The notes beneath the pieces are model-generated. The model did not search any database. It saw only the letters and a program-made list of their open reading frames with translations, and was not told where the DNA came from. From contig CAZJDM010000058.1 in NCBI GenBank assembly GCA_964544765.1, positions 1 through 23,811 on the forward strand: a DNA stretch of 23,811 nt, read 5' to 3'. The stretch comes from CAZJDM01 sp964544765 (GTDB taxonomy: Bacteria; Bdellovibrionota_B; Oligoflexia; CAYFLR01). A program made the position numbers and the translations under genes. Within the stretch, counting starts at the first letter, position 1. The number at the start of each line of letters is the position of its first letter. This document shows positions 7,709 through 15,640 of the stretch, piece by piece.

Positions 7709-9196
7709 ATGGAAATATTAGAAAATCTATCTTTGGGATTTCAATATCTGGTAGGTATAAAACCTTTATTAGCCATATTTGCTGGAGTAATTATGGGGGT
7801 TTTAGCAGGAGCTATGCCAGGTTTATCCCCTTCCACTGCCGTTGCTTTGTTAGTTCCTTTTAGTTACAGTATGGAACCAACTTTGGCTCTTATTTTACTC
7901 ACCTCTATTTATATTGCTGCTAATTATGGCGGTTCGATAACCGCAGTTCTGATTAATACACCCGGAACGCCTTCAGCCGCAGTTACGGCCTTAGATGGTT
8001 ATCCTTTGACCCAACAAGGTAAAGCTGGTGTTGGATTGGGAACTTCTTTAGTAGCTTCTACTTTAGGAGGTGCTTTTGGCGTAGTTATTCTTATTTTATT
8101 TGCTGTACCTTTAGCTAAATTTGCTTTGCAATTTAGTTCAGCCGATTATTTTGCCTTGGCTCTATTTGGACTGGCAACGGTTGCTTCGATGGGTGCGGGC
8201 AATATGTTGAAGTCAATTATCGCCATTTTATTTGGTTTACTAATTAAAACGATTGGTATTGATCCTATCTCAGGAGTGTCTCGTTTTACTTTTGGTGTTG
8301 ATGATTTATATGATGGCTTTAATTTAATTCCAGCTTTGATTGGTTTGTTTGCTGTTAGTGTTGTTTTAGCTAAAGTAGAAGAATGGAAACTCGGAGCTAG
8401 GGCCATGCAAACTGTTTCCAGCAAGTTACCTTCTTTGGTGGAATTTTGGCGTGTGAAATTGACTATTATTCGTTCTTCTATTATTGGTACCATAATCGGT
8501 ATCTTTCCTGGAGCCGGAGCCACTATAGCCGCTTTTATCAGTTATGACTTTACCAAGCGAGTTAGTAAAGAGCCTGAAGAATTTGGTAAGGGTAGTATGG
8601 ATGGAGTGGCAGCAGCCGAAGCTGCAAATAGTAGTTCGGTTGGAGGTGCCTTAATTCCATTGTTAGCTTTAGGTATTCCTGGAAGTGCCACTGACGCGGT
8701 ATTATTAGGAGCATTTATGCTTCATGACTTAAATCCTGGTCCATTATTATTTAGAGATAATCCTCAAATTGTGTATGGAATTTTTTCCAGCTTGATTGTG
8801 GCTAATTTAGTAATTTTGTTATTAGGAGTTTATGGTAATCGTCTATTTATCAAAGTTGTATCGGTCCCTGAAAAGGTAATGTATCCCATGATTTTGGTAC
8901 TTGCTATAATTGGAAGTTATGCAGTTAATGGCTCTACCTTTGATGTTTATTCTTGTCTTGCTTTTGGTGTGATTGGCTGGATTTTTAAACGTTATGGCTA
9001 TCCAGTATCTCCTATTGTTTTGGGTATTGTACTTTGTAAGATGATAGAGGAAAATTACCGTCGGGCGATTATGATGGATGGATATTTTGCCTTTTTTAAA
9101 GATAAACTCAGCCTAATCATGTTAATACTTGCCTTATTATCATTCGGCATTCCGTTGGTTAAACAAATTAGGAAAAGAAGAAAACTAGCTGCGTGA
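7709..9196 (+). CDS. tctA: Tripartite tricarboxylate transporter large permease TctA
   Basis: 495 residues, the standard length for the 11-12 helix permease. GGGGGTG lies just before the ATG. Both inverted-repeat family signatures are clear: GAMPGLSPSTAVALLVP with NYGGSITAVLINTPGTPSAA near the N-terminus, and the matching GIFPGAGATIAAFISYD with LIPLLALGIPGSATDAVLLG in the second half. These glycine/proline-rich loops form the substrate and ion path. It closes the tct operon; no conventional hairpin terminator follows directly, and the next 370 bases hold no gene. Confidence 0.95.
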   Translation: MEILENLSLGFQYLVGIKPLLAIFAGVIMGVLAGAMPGLSPSTAVALLVPFSYSMEPTLALILLTSIYIAANYGGSITAVLINTPGTPSAAVTALDGYPLTQQGKAGVGLGTSLVASTLGGAFGVVILILFAVPLAKFALQFSSADYFALALFGLATVASMGAGNMLKSIIAILFGLLIKTIGIDPISGVSRFTFGVDDLYDGFNLIPALIGLFAVSVVLAKVEEWKLGARAMQTVSSKLPSLVEFWRVKLTIIRSSIIGTIIGIFPGAGATIAAFISYDFTKRVSKEPEEFGKGSMDGVAAAEAANSSSVGGALIPLLALGIPGSATDAVLLGAFMLHDLNPGPLLFRDNPQIVYGIFSSLIVANLVILLLGVYGNRLFIKVVSVPEKVMYPMILVLAIIGSYAVNGSTFDVYSCLAFGVIGWIFKRYGYPVSPIVLGIVLCKMIEENYRRAIMMDGYFAFFKDKLSLIMLILALLSFGIPLVKQIRKRRKLAA

Positions 9197-9258
9197 AATT
9201 ATATATTATAGTGTTTATTTTATATTTTTTGTAACTTGTATTCAGTGATCAGTATAGG

Positions 9259-9316
9259 CAGTTATCTGTAATCTGGTCCTGAACCGGGCTACAGTATACT
9301 GATTACAGATTTACTG
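9259..9316. repeat. Long imperfect inverted repeat after tctA
   Basis: Perfect 10-base arms ATCTGTAATC (9264-9273) and GATTACAGAT (9301-9310), extended outward by CAGT/ACTG (9259-9262, 9313-9316) with a small bulge. The 27-base loop carries a second palindrome, CAGTATACTG (9292-9301). There is no T tract, so it is not a simple terminator. It could be an operator, an RNA hairpin at the 3' end of the tct mRNA, or a relic of a small mobile element. Confidence 0.6.
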
Positions 9317-9345
9317 AAAAAATGAAATTGGACTAAAATTATCTA

Positions 9346-9490
9346 TAGGAAAGAAAATACAAAATAAGCCAACGGTGATAATTACTTGTTATCTGGAACT
9401 TTCAGCAACTGTTGGGTCCCTGATCGGTTCTTATTGAAAACTTAGGGCCGTGGGCAGAAACCTACACACGGCCTTAAGTTAGGTTATTTT
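9346..9490 (+). ncRNA. Possible structured small RNA (unassigned)
   Basis: Inferred from pairing only. On the plus strand CCAACGGT (9369-9376) pairs with ACTGTTGG (9408-9415), enclosing a hairpin GATAA/TTATC (9377-9393). Next, GGTCCCTGA (9415-9423) can pair with TTAGGGCC (9442-9449), but the latter also belongs to the stronger stem CTTAGGGCCGTG/CACGGCCTTAAG (9441-9452, 9467-9478), so two folds compete. A promoter-like pair lies upstream: TTTACT (9310-9315), 18 bases, TAAAAT (9334-9339). ATTTT at 9486-9490 could end it. No start codon with a ribosome site is seen. A faint likeness to 6S RNA (GGTCCCTGA, AGAAACC) is not enough for a family call. The rest of the gap 9197-9566 holds the repeat before it and the terminator after it. 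Confidence 0.35.
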
Positions 9491-9502
9491 AAGATAAATG
9501 AT

Positions 9503-9537
9503 AAAAATGAAGGAACAAATTAACTTGTTCCTTCATT
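9503..9537 (-). terminator. Intrinsic terminator of CHAD-like gene 2
   Basis: Perfect 13-pair stem, AATGAAGGAACAA (9506-9518) and TTGTTCCTTCATT (9525-9537), loop of six. On the minus strand it is followed by TTTAT, 30 bases past the stop of the gene ending at 9567. Confidence 0.82.
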
Positions 9538-9566
9538 AAAACGTCTTCGGTAAACCTTGACGATCT

Positions 9567-10634
9567 TTATATTGAGTCGCTGCTGATTATCAATGCATCT
9601 AATTGAGTCAATACTTCATCAATTTTATTAGCTACTTGCCATTCTTTTACTACGACAAATTCCTCTTTAATTTGTCGTTTAAGTCTTCTTTGTTTTCTGC
9701 GTTGTCCACGTTCTTCAGCAAGATGGTAAGAGGTAATTAGATCATTAACGCTTCCATAATTACTCACTAATTCTTTTATTAAATCCATTGTAGCAGTAAA
9801 CTCATCACTAGTTCCTTGATCCACAATAACTTCAGGGAAATAGCTTAGCAATTTAATTGTAGAACGAACTCGTTTGCGAAAGTCATGGAAAACTTCTTCA
9901 TTGTCTTCTTTGGTTAAATTAGAAACTGATTTAACAACTGAATAATCTTCTATAGCTATGCTGTTTATTTCTCTGATAAGTCTAGCAATATTTTGAACGC
10001 CACTGATTTGAGGATCAGGCTCAATTTTTACACCACCCCAGAAGAACTTAGAGAGATCTTCTTTAGGACGGGTGTAAATGCTGGTAGTTGAAGGATGTCT
10101 TAATAGAAATTTATATAACGTGAATCTCATTGGTTTCAAAAATCTTTTTTTCCACTTAAGTACTTTTTTACGATAATCCTTAACCTCTGACTTATCATAA
10201 GTCGCGTCTTCCGCATCTACCCCTTGAGTATCAAATAGATCTTTGAAATTACCCATTACCTCATAACCCTTGTCTAGATCTTCTCTTAGTACACTCCAAA
10301 CATCAAATTCTTCATCATACTCAAAAGCGTATGGGAAAATATCAATGTAAATTCGAAATGTACCAATGTCCCTACGTAGATTCTTTGCCTCATGAGGTAA
10401 AGTTTCTTTGGTGAAGAGTGCCAATTTATTTGCTAACTCCAACAAAAGGGGGTGAGTAAGCATTTGAGCCACTTCTCCATAGGATTTTTCATCTAATACT
10501 CGGTCGTTGATTGAATCGGTAATCGAGACATAAGAGCCTGAATTACTAGTGTTTTGAGCAGATAAAATTCCAAGGTGGGTAAGAAACAGAACTAATGAAA
10601 CTAATACTAATCTTTTGCTAAAATAATCCTTCAT
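9567..10634 (-). CDS. Secreted CHAD-like protein, paralogue 2
   Basis: 355 residues from ATG 10634, with GGAGG nine bases upstream; an ATG at 10649 overlaps that site. Residues 1-26 form a signal peptide (cleavage near LSA|Q). The body aligns along its length with the protein at 355-1572: LRRDIGTFRIYIDIFPYAF (about 84-102), the DLDKGYEVMGNFKDL segment, YTRPKEDLSKFFW, and VFHDFRKRVRSTIKLLSYFP near 245-264 followed by NYGSVNDL. The paired His/Arg helices fit a CHAD-type polyphosphate-binding fold. In place of the acidic tail of paralogue 1 it ends in a strongly basic stretch (ERGQRRKQRRLKRQ) and a helix. It stands alone with its own promoter and terminator, facing paralogue 1 across about 8 kb. 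Confidence 0.55.
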   Translation of the reverse strand: MKDYFSKRLVLVSLVLFLTHLGILSAQNTSNSGSYVSITDSINDRVLDEKSYGEVAQMLTHPLLLELANKLALFTKETLPHEAKNLRRDIGTFRIYIDIFPYAFEYDEEFDVWSVLREDLDKGYEVMGNFKDLFDTQGVDAEDATYDKSEVKDYRKKVLKWKKRFLKPMRFTLYKFLLRHPSTTSIYTRPKEDLSKFFWGGVKIEPDPQISGVQNIARLIREINSIAIEDYSVVKSVSNLTKEDNEEVFHDFRKRVRSTIKLLSYFPEVIVDQGTSDEFTATMDLIKELVSNYGSVNDLITSYHLAEERGQRRKQRRLKRQIKEEFVVVKEWQVANKIDEVLTQLDALIISSDSI

Positions 10635-10693
10635 TTTGTAAACCTCCATGTTTAAAAAATTAACTTATTCCATTATTCGATTTTCTACTTGGA

Positions 10694-10722
10694 GATATAC
10701 GAATTGTGAGAGGTATTGTCAA
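10694..10722 (-). promoter_or_regulatory. Strong promoter of CHAD-like gene 2
   Basis: Minus strand: a perfect TTGACA (10722-10717), an exact 17-base spacer and TATATC (10699-10694). It lies about 60 bases before the start codon at 10634. This is among the best sigma-70-type promoters in the window, suggesting steady expression. I see nothing else in the gap 10635-10896. Confidence 0.7.
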
Positions 10723-10896
10723 GTCTTATTTTATTAATAAGAAAAACTTATGTATGATAAATTATAAAAAAAGAATATTTTATATAAACTTTTGTGTATT
10801 ACAAAATCAAAATAGTTTTGTAGTTATGTATAAATTAAAACTAAGATAAAAAACAGGTGTTAGTGTATAGTAACCAATAAGTTACATAAAGATAGA

Positions 10897-12303
10897 TTAA
10901 TTATTAAGAATGTGTATAGCTTGACCTAGATTTCCTTTAGCTGCTTCCATAAGAATCTCGCCATAGGTAGGGTGAGGGTGAATTGTTTCGGCTACTGAAT
11001 CAATGTTTACACCATTTTCTATAGCTAAAGCTGCTTCGCTAATTAGATCAGAAGCCTGAGGGCCAACAATAGTTGTTCCCAAAATCTGTTTGGTTTTTTT
11101 ATTAGAAATTATTTTAACAAATCCTTGAGTGTTATCTGCGGTCATAGCTCTACCCAGCGCAGCAAAAGGAAATTGTGAAATATTTAATTCGTCTTGGGAG
11201 TATATGTTTAACGCTTCGTTTTCACTAAGACCGGAAACAGCGATTTCTGGATCTGTAAAAACAATACTGGGGATTTGACCAGGCTGCATGAGAGTTTCAT
11301 GACCAGCTATATTCAATGCCGCAACTTCACCTTCCTTAGAGGCCTTATGGGCCAACATAGGCTGAGAGGCCACATCACCTATCGCAAAAATATGAGATAT
11401 ATCTGTTTGCATCTTTTGATTTACTTGGATAAAACCTTGTGAGTTTAATTTTATTCCTAATTGGTCCAAGTTTAAATCATCGGTGTTAGGTTTTCTTCCC
11501 ACTGTAATTACAATTTTTTCGGTATCAATAGTTTTTGTGCCATCAGTTGTTTCAAGTGATAGTTTAACTTGTTTATCATCAGTCTCATAAGCGATAGCTT
11601 TGGAACTTGTCTGTACCGTTACCTTTAATTTTTTCAATTTACTGTGAATTAATTGAACCACATCTTTATCAAAGGTAGCTAAAACTTGGTCTAAAAATTC
11701 CACTATAGTAACCTTGGTTCCAAATTTAGCAAAAGCCATTCCGAGTTCTAAACCAATATAACCACCACCAATAATGGCTATAGATGTTGGTAGTTGTGTC
11801 ATAGAAAGGGCCTGTGATGAATTCAATACATACTGATTATCTGGATTGAATTGAGGGATATTGATAGGATTAGATCCTGTTGCAATTATACAATGATCAA
11901 ATTCTAAGGAAATATCTTCTTGTCCTTCCTTATGAATTATTAATTTATTAGCAGAAATAAAGCTGGCAGTGCCTTGAATAATTTTGATTTTATTACCATT
12001 TAGTAAATTTTCAACTCCCTTAATCAGTCGCTTAATTACACGATCTTTCCAGGAGATCATAGTAGGAAAGTCAAGCTGAACTTCTGGTATTTTAATGCCT
12101 AATCTACGATATTCAAATTGGGAAGCATAGTAGCTCTTAGCAACATGGATAATAGCTTTAGAAGGTATACAACCCTCATTTAAACATACTCCACCAATTT
12201 TGTTTTTTTCAACAATAGCTGTTTCAATTCCTAATTGGGCCAGTTTAATAGCCGCAACATAACCACCAGGACCCGCACCTATCACCACTGTGTTAATTTT
12301 CAT
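10897..12303 (-). CDS. lpdA: Dihydrolipoyl dehydrogenase (E3)
   Basis: FAD enzyme that re-oxidises the lipoyl groups of 2-oxoacid dehydrogenase or glycine cleavage complexes, passing electrons to NAD+. Start ATG 12303 has GAGGT about seven bases upstream; 468 residues. FAD-binding VVIGAGPGGYVAA (6-18), redox disulphide GGVCLNEGCIPS (Cys40, Cys45), NAD-binding IIGGGYIGLELG in the middle, a second FAD motif FAIGDV, and the catalytic HPHPTYGE (His444, Glu449) near the C-terminus are all present, so it should be active. Third gene of the ispH-ispG-lpdA run, 33 bases after ispG. No E1 or E2 subunit lies nearby, so its partner complex is unknown. Confidence 0.95.
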   Translation of the reverse strand: MKINTVVIGAGPGGYVAAIKLAQLGIETAIVEKNKIGGVCLNEGCIPSKAIIHVAKSYYASQFEYRRLGIKIPEVQLDFPTMISWKDRVIKRLIKGVENLLNGNKIKIIQGTASFISANKLIIHKEGQEDISLEFDHCIIATGSNPINIPQFNPDNQYVLNSSQALSMTQLPTSIAIIGGGYIGLELGMAFAKFGTKVTIVEFLDQVLATFDKDVVQLIHSKLKKLKVTVQTSSKAIAYETDDKQVKLSLETTDGTKTIDTEKIVITVGRKPNTDDLNLDQLGIKLNSQGFIQVNQKMQTDISHIFAIGDVASQPMLAHKASKEGEVAALNIAGHETLMQPGQIPSIVFTDPEIAVSGLSENEALNIYSQDELNISQFPFAALGRAMTADNTQGFVKIISNKKTKQILGTTIVGPQASDLISEAALAIENGVNIDSVAETIHPHPTYGEILMEAAKGNLGQAIHILNN

Positions 12304-12336
12304 TCCAAATACCTCAAATATAATCAAATAAAAATA

Positions 12337-14571
12337 TTAATACGGGTCAATCCATTTACCGTGTTGTTTGATAAGTTCTACCAATTCTTTTTCCGCTAAG
12401 ATAGAGGGAATGTTCTTTTTTACACAATTTTTTCCCACAAAAAGATTTACTTTATCTTTAGATGCTCCCACATAACCAAAATCTGCGTCGGCCATTTCTC
12501 CTGGACCATTTACAATACAGCCCATTACAGCAATCTTAACACCTTTTAAATGCCCAAAATGTTTTTTGATATTATTAGTGGTTTGATTTATATCAAATAA
12601 AGTTCTACCACAGGAAGGACAAGAAATAAATTCGGTTTTAGAAATTCTTCTGCGACTAGCTTGTAAAATATTGTAAGTCATATCTAGAGATGCGTTTAAA
12701 TTAGAAGAAGAATTAGAAGAATTAGATGAAGGTAAATTGTACTGTTTTTGTTTTAAATCAATAGTTAAAATTTCACCCATTTGATCATGTAATAATGATC
12801 CAACCTGAACTGCGGGATCAATAATATTATTTATGTTTGAAGTGTATTTAATTCCCATTGGGTTTTGATAACCATTTTTTACCAGTAACTGGGTAACTTG
12901 ACGATAAGTATGAATAAGGTTCTCTGCTTCTATAGAAAAAAGAAAATTGCTAAAATCTATATTTTGACAAAGATTAAAGATGCATAAAGCTAGTTGTTGG
13001 TAAGAGATATGTGTTTCATTGGAGTCAACCTTATAATCGCAATAATCACTATTACTACTTTCTATGAGCCATTTTTGATTGGCTCTAATTGTCTCAGAGT
13101 TAAGATTGAATTGGATCGTAATGGGTGTTGCCTCGGGGTTAGCCAAAGAGTAAGTTCTTACTCGTTCAACAATGTTTCTAGTTTGTAATTCGAAATCATT
13201 TCGCGAAGTATTGGAAGCTAGAGAAGTATTTGAAGCTTGTAAAGTATTTAAAGATGTATCAAAGATTAAATCAATATTGAGTTTATCAACATAAGGTAAA
13301 ATCGAATTTAAAAAAGGAGGACATCCTTTAATATGAGCTCCCAGTGTAGATGGGTGATGGTTTTTTTGGGGACAAAAAGATTCTAATAATGATAGATCCT
13401 TTGGTTCGAAAATAGGCAGAATTAATATTTCCAAGGGGGAATCGTGGTTTGTTGAATCATTCGAGTAGTAGGGAAGTTCCATTTCAACCCTTATCGGATG
13501 ATTGGGACCAATTAGAAAATCACCTATTTTTAAGGTGTGAGATCTAGATGTAGACAATTCTATAAATGATGTTAATGAAGCTGGTGATGCTGATAAAGTT
13601 GGCGATACTGATGAAGATGGCGATACTGATGCTGTTGAATTTTTTGAGGATAGGAATTTTTTATTCAATAGTCTATTTTGCTGACCAAATTTAGACACTA
13701 TTTCTTGGGCTACAGGTATTTCAGCGGTAGGGTCTTCAGTTAAAGATACTCTAATAGTGTCACCAATACCGTCATAAAGCAGGGTTCCAATTCCTATTGC
13801 AGATTTAATTCTACCATCTTCACCATTTCCCGCTTCTGTAACTCCAAGGTGAATAGGAAAAGTCATTGCTTCTTGTTGCATTTGATTTACCAAGAGTCGA
13901 TTAGTATTAATCATTAGTTGAGTATTAGATGCTTTTATAGAAATTATGATATTGTAAAAATCTAACTGCTGGCAAATTCGAGCAAACTCTAAAACTGACT
14001 CAACCATACCTTGGGGAGTATCGCCATATTGTCTTACAATTCTTTCTGACAACGAACCGTGGTTAGCGCCTATTCGTAGGGCTTTATTTTGTTTTTTTAG
14101 TATATCTATTAGCGGAGTTAGTGATAATTTTATCCGTTCTAGTGATTGCTTGTAATAAAGAGGATCTTCAAAATCAACCCCCTTTTTTTCTGACCAGTTG
14201 CCAGGATTAATGCGGATTTTATCAACATATTGGGCAGCTGTTAAGGCCACATTGGGCGTAAAATGAATATCAGCAGCTATAGGTATTTTTATTCCTTGAG
14301 TTAGAAGACATTCTTTAATTTTTTTTAAACACTCCGCATCTTTTCGAGTGGGAACTGTAACTCGTACCAGTTCACATCCTTTTTGAGCTAAATTGATAAT
14401 TTGAGTAACCGTAGAGTCAATATCTCGTGGTAAAGTCGTAGTCATGGATTGTATCCTGATTGGATTTTTACCACCGATTTCGATAGGTTCATTTTGTCCT
14501 TGCCCAATATATACTACGTGAGATGTATGGGGTAAAATGGAGGGTTTGCTTTTAGGACTTGGACTCAGCAT
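12337..14571 (-). CDS. ispG: Long-form (E)-4-hydroxy-3-methylbut-2-enyl-diphosphate synthase
   Basis: Seventh enzyme of the MEP isoprenoid pathway: a 4Fe-4S protein that reductively opens MEcPP to HMBPP. 744 residues, about twice the E. coli length. It has the TIM barrel (about 15-295, with RIQSMTTTLPRD and VRVTVPT), an extra central domain (about 345-610) and the C-terminal cluster domain with CPSC (Cys651, Cys654) and GCIVNGPGEM (Cys685, Glu692). The three-domain form is known in Chlamydiae, Bacteroidetes, Leptospira and plastids. Unusual here are low-complexity joints: a Ser/Pro/Ala stretch from an 18-nt repeat (about 310-332), NTSLASNTS inside the central domain, and a Ser/Asn stretch before the cluster domain. 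No Shine-Dalgarno precedes ATG 14571, 47 bases after ispH; the barrel motif only allows an upstream start. Confidence 0.95.
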   Translation of the reverse strand: MLSPSPKSKPSILPHTSHVVYIGQGQNEPIEIGGKNPIRIQSMTTTLPRDIDSTVTQIINLAQKGCELVRVTVPTRKDAECLKKIKECLLTQGIKIPIAADIHFTPNVALTAAQYVDKIRINPGNWSEKKGVDFEDPLYYKQSLERIKLSLTPLIDILKKQNKALRIGANHGSLSERIVRQYGDTPQGMVESVLEFARICQQLDFYNIIISIKASNTQLMINTNRLLVNQMQQEAMTFPIHLGVTEAGNGEDGRIKSAIGIGTLLYDGIGDTIRVSLTEDPTAEIPVAQEIVSKFGQQNRLLNKKFLSSKNSTASVSPSSSVSPTLSASPASLTSFIELSTSRSHTLKIGDFLIGPNHPIRVEMELPYYSNDSTNHDSPLEILILPIFEPKDLSLLESFCPQKNHHPSTLGAHIKGCPPFLNSILPYVDKLNIDLIFDTSLNTLQASNTSLASNTSRNDFELQTRNIVERVRTYSLANPEATPITIQFNLNSETIRANQKWLIESSNSDYCDYKVDSNETHISYQQLALCIFNLCQNIDFSNFLFSIEAENLIHTYRQVTQLLVKNGYQNPMGIKYTSNINNIIDPAVQVGSLLHDQMGEILTIDLKQKQYNLPSSNSSNSSSNLNASLDMTYNILQASRRRISKTEFISCPSCGRTLFDINQTTNNIKKHFGHLKGVKIAVMGCIVNGPGEMADADFGYVGASKDKVNLFVGKNCVKKNIPSILAEKELVELIKQHGKWIDPY
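13583..13636. repeat. 18-nt minisatellite in ispG
   Basis: Three 18-base units (13583-13600, 13601-13618, 13619-13636); the last two share GGCGATACTGATG exactly. On the coding strand they give six-residue Ser/Val/Pro units (such as SSSVSP). They link the barrel and the extra domain of IspG. Further repeats of the motif GAAGTATTxGAAGCT occur around 13205-13245 and of GAAGAATTA around 12706-12724 in the same gene. Confidence 0.75.
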
Positions 14572-14618
14572 AACTTAAGATAATTTAGTGTAATTTAATA
14601 AAATTAACATAATTTAAT

Positions 14619-15545
14619 TTATTTACCTAAACGAGGTACGGCAAACTCAATATCTTCTTCAACGCCGGTTAAATATCTGATTTCTACTTCAAACATGGTT
14701 CGTAAAAAGGAGACCGTCTTTTCCACCAGAAATTCTGGTGTCGAGGCGCCAGCAGTTATACCAATATTATGGGTATTAGTAAACCATTCTGGATTTATAT
14801 CGCTAGTATCGTTGATTAATTTGGCGCTGGTACCATTTTGGTTTGCCACTTCAACTAGTCTATTGGAATTGGAACTATTAATTGACCCAATAACTAAAAT
14901 AATATCCGTTTCTTTAGCTAGATCTTTGACCGCGGTTTGGCGATTTTGAGTAGCGTAACAAATGTCGGCTTTATTTGGACGTTGTAAATGAGGAAAACGG
15001 TTTTTTAAACTATCGATTATTATGCTGGTATCATCCAGACTTAGAGTAGTTTGGGTTAGAACTGCTACTTTTGAAGGATCCTGAACTTTAATTGATTCAG
15101 CTTGTTTGATATTCTCTATGACTTCTACTTTGGATGGGGCTTCACCAATGATGCCTATTACTTCATCATGGGTTTTATGACCAATAAGAAGAATATGATT
15201 GTTATCCTTGGCATATTTATTTACTTCATTATGAACTTTGGTAACTAGGGGGCAGGTGGCATCAATAATGTTTAAGTTGGATTTTCGGGCTTCCTCACGA
15301 ACTTTTGGCGCAACGCCATGAGCGCTAAATATTACTGTTGCACTTTGGGGAACTTGATCCAGTTCGTTGACAAAAATTACCCCCTTGGCGATAAAATCTT
15401 CTACAACGTGGCTGTTATGCACAATTTCTTTTCTACAGTAAACAGGTGGTCCATATAGATGTAGGGCTTTTTCTATAATATTAATAGCGCGTTTTACGCC
15501 TGCGCAGAAACCTCTTGGAATGGCTAATACGATGGTTCTAACCAT
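14619..15545 (-). CDS. ispH: 4-hydroxy-3-methylbut-2-enyl diphosphate reductase
   Basis: Last MEP-pathway enzyme; converts HMBPP to IPP and DMAPP with a 4Fe-4S cluster. 308 residues, normal length. The three cluster Cys are clear: PRGFCAGVKRA (Cys14), DATCPLV (Cys98) and ICYATQNRQ (Cys196). The substrate-binding and catalytic residues also fit: HNSH (His43), SAHG (His76) and HDEV (His126, Glu128). The product of IspG, encoded next in the operon, is its substrate. No Shine-Dalgarno is seen before ATG 15545; a promoter at 15559-15585 would start the mRNA only some seven bases upstream. Confidence 0.96.
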   Translation of the reverse strand: MVRTIVLAIPRGFCAGVKRAINIIEKALHLYGPPVYCRKEIVHNSHVVEDFIAKGVIFVNELDQVPQSATVIFSAHGVAPKVREEARKSNLNIIDATCPLVTKVHNEVNKYAKDNNHILLIGHKTHDEVIGIIGEAPSKVEVIENIKQAESIKVQDPSKVAVLTQTTLSLDDTSIIIDSLKNRFPHLQRPNKADICYATQNRQTAVKDLAKETDIILVIGSINSSNSNRLVEVANQNGTSAKLINDTSDINPEWFTNTHNIGITAGASTPEFLVEKTVSFLRTMFEVEIRYLTGVEEDIEFAVPRLGK

Positions 15546-15558
15546 AATATTTAAGGTA

Positions 15559-15585
15559 ATTATCGGTTATTACTTGTTATGTCAA
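15559..15585 (-). promoter_or_regulatory. Promoter of the ispH-ispG-lpdA operon
   Basis: Minus strand: perfect TTGACA (15585-15580), 15-base spacer, GATAAT (15564-15559), five of six to consensus. The -10 lies 13 bases before the ispH ATG, so the 5' leader would be very short or absent. Confidence 0.5.
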
Positions 15586-15640
15586 GTTTTCTCTGGGTTA
15601 TTTGGTTGGGAGTAGTTTTGGCAATCTTTCTAAACTTATT

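Noticed and set aside
8146..8523. Minus-strand open frame inside tctA
   Set aside because: Antisense to the conserved TctA permease and without a ribosome site.
9346..9490. Firm 6S RNA call
   Set aside because: Only short matches (GGTCCCTGA, AGAAACCT) recall 6S; the distance between them and the lack of a long closing stem do not fit, so I left it as an unassigned candidate.
10869..10884. lpdA terminator hairpin
   Set aside because: GTAAC/GTTAC is only five pairs with no T tract on the minus strand.
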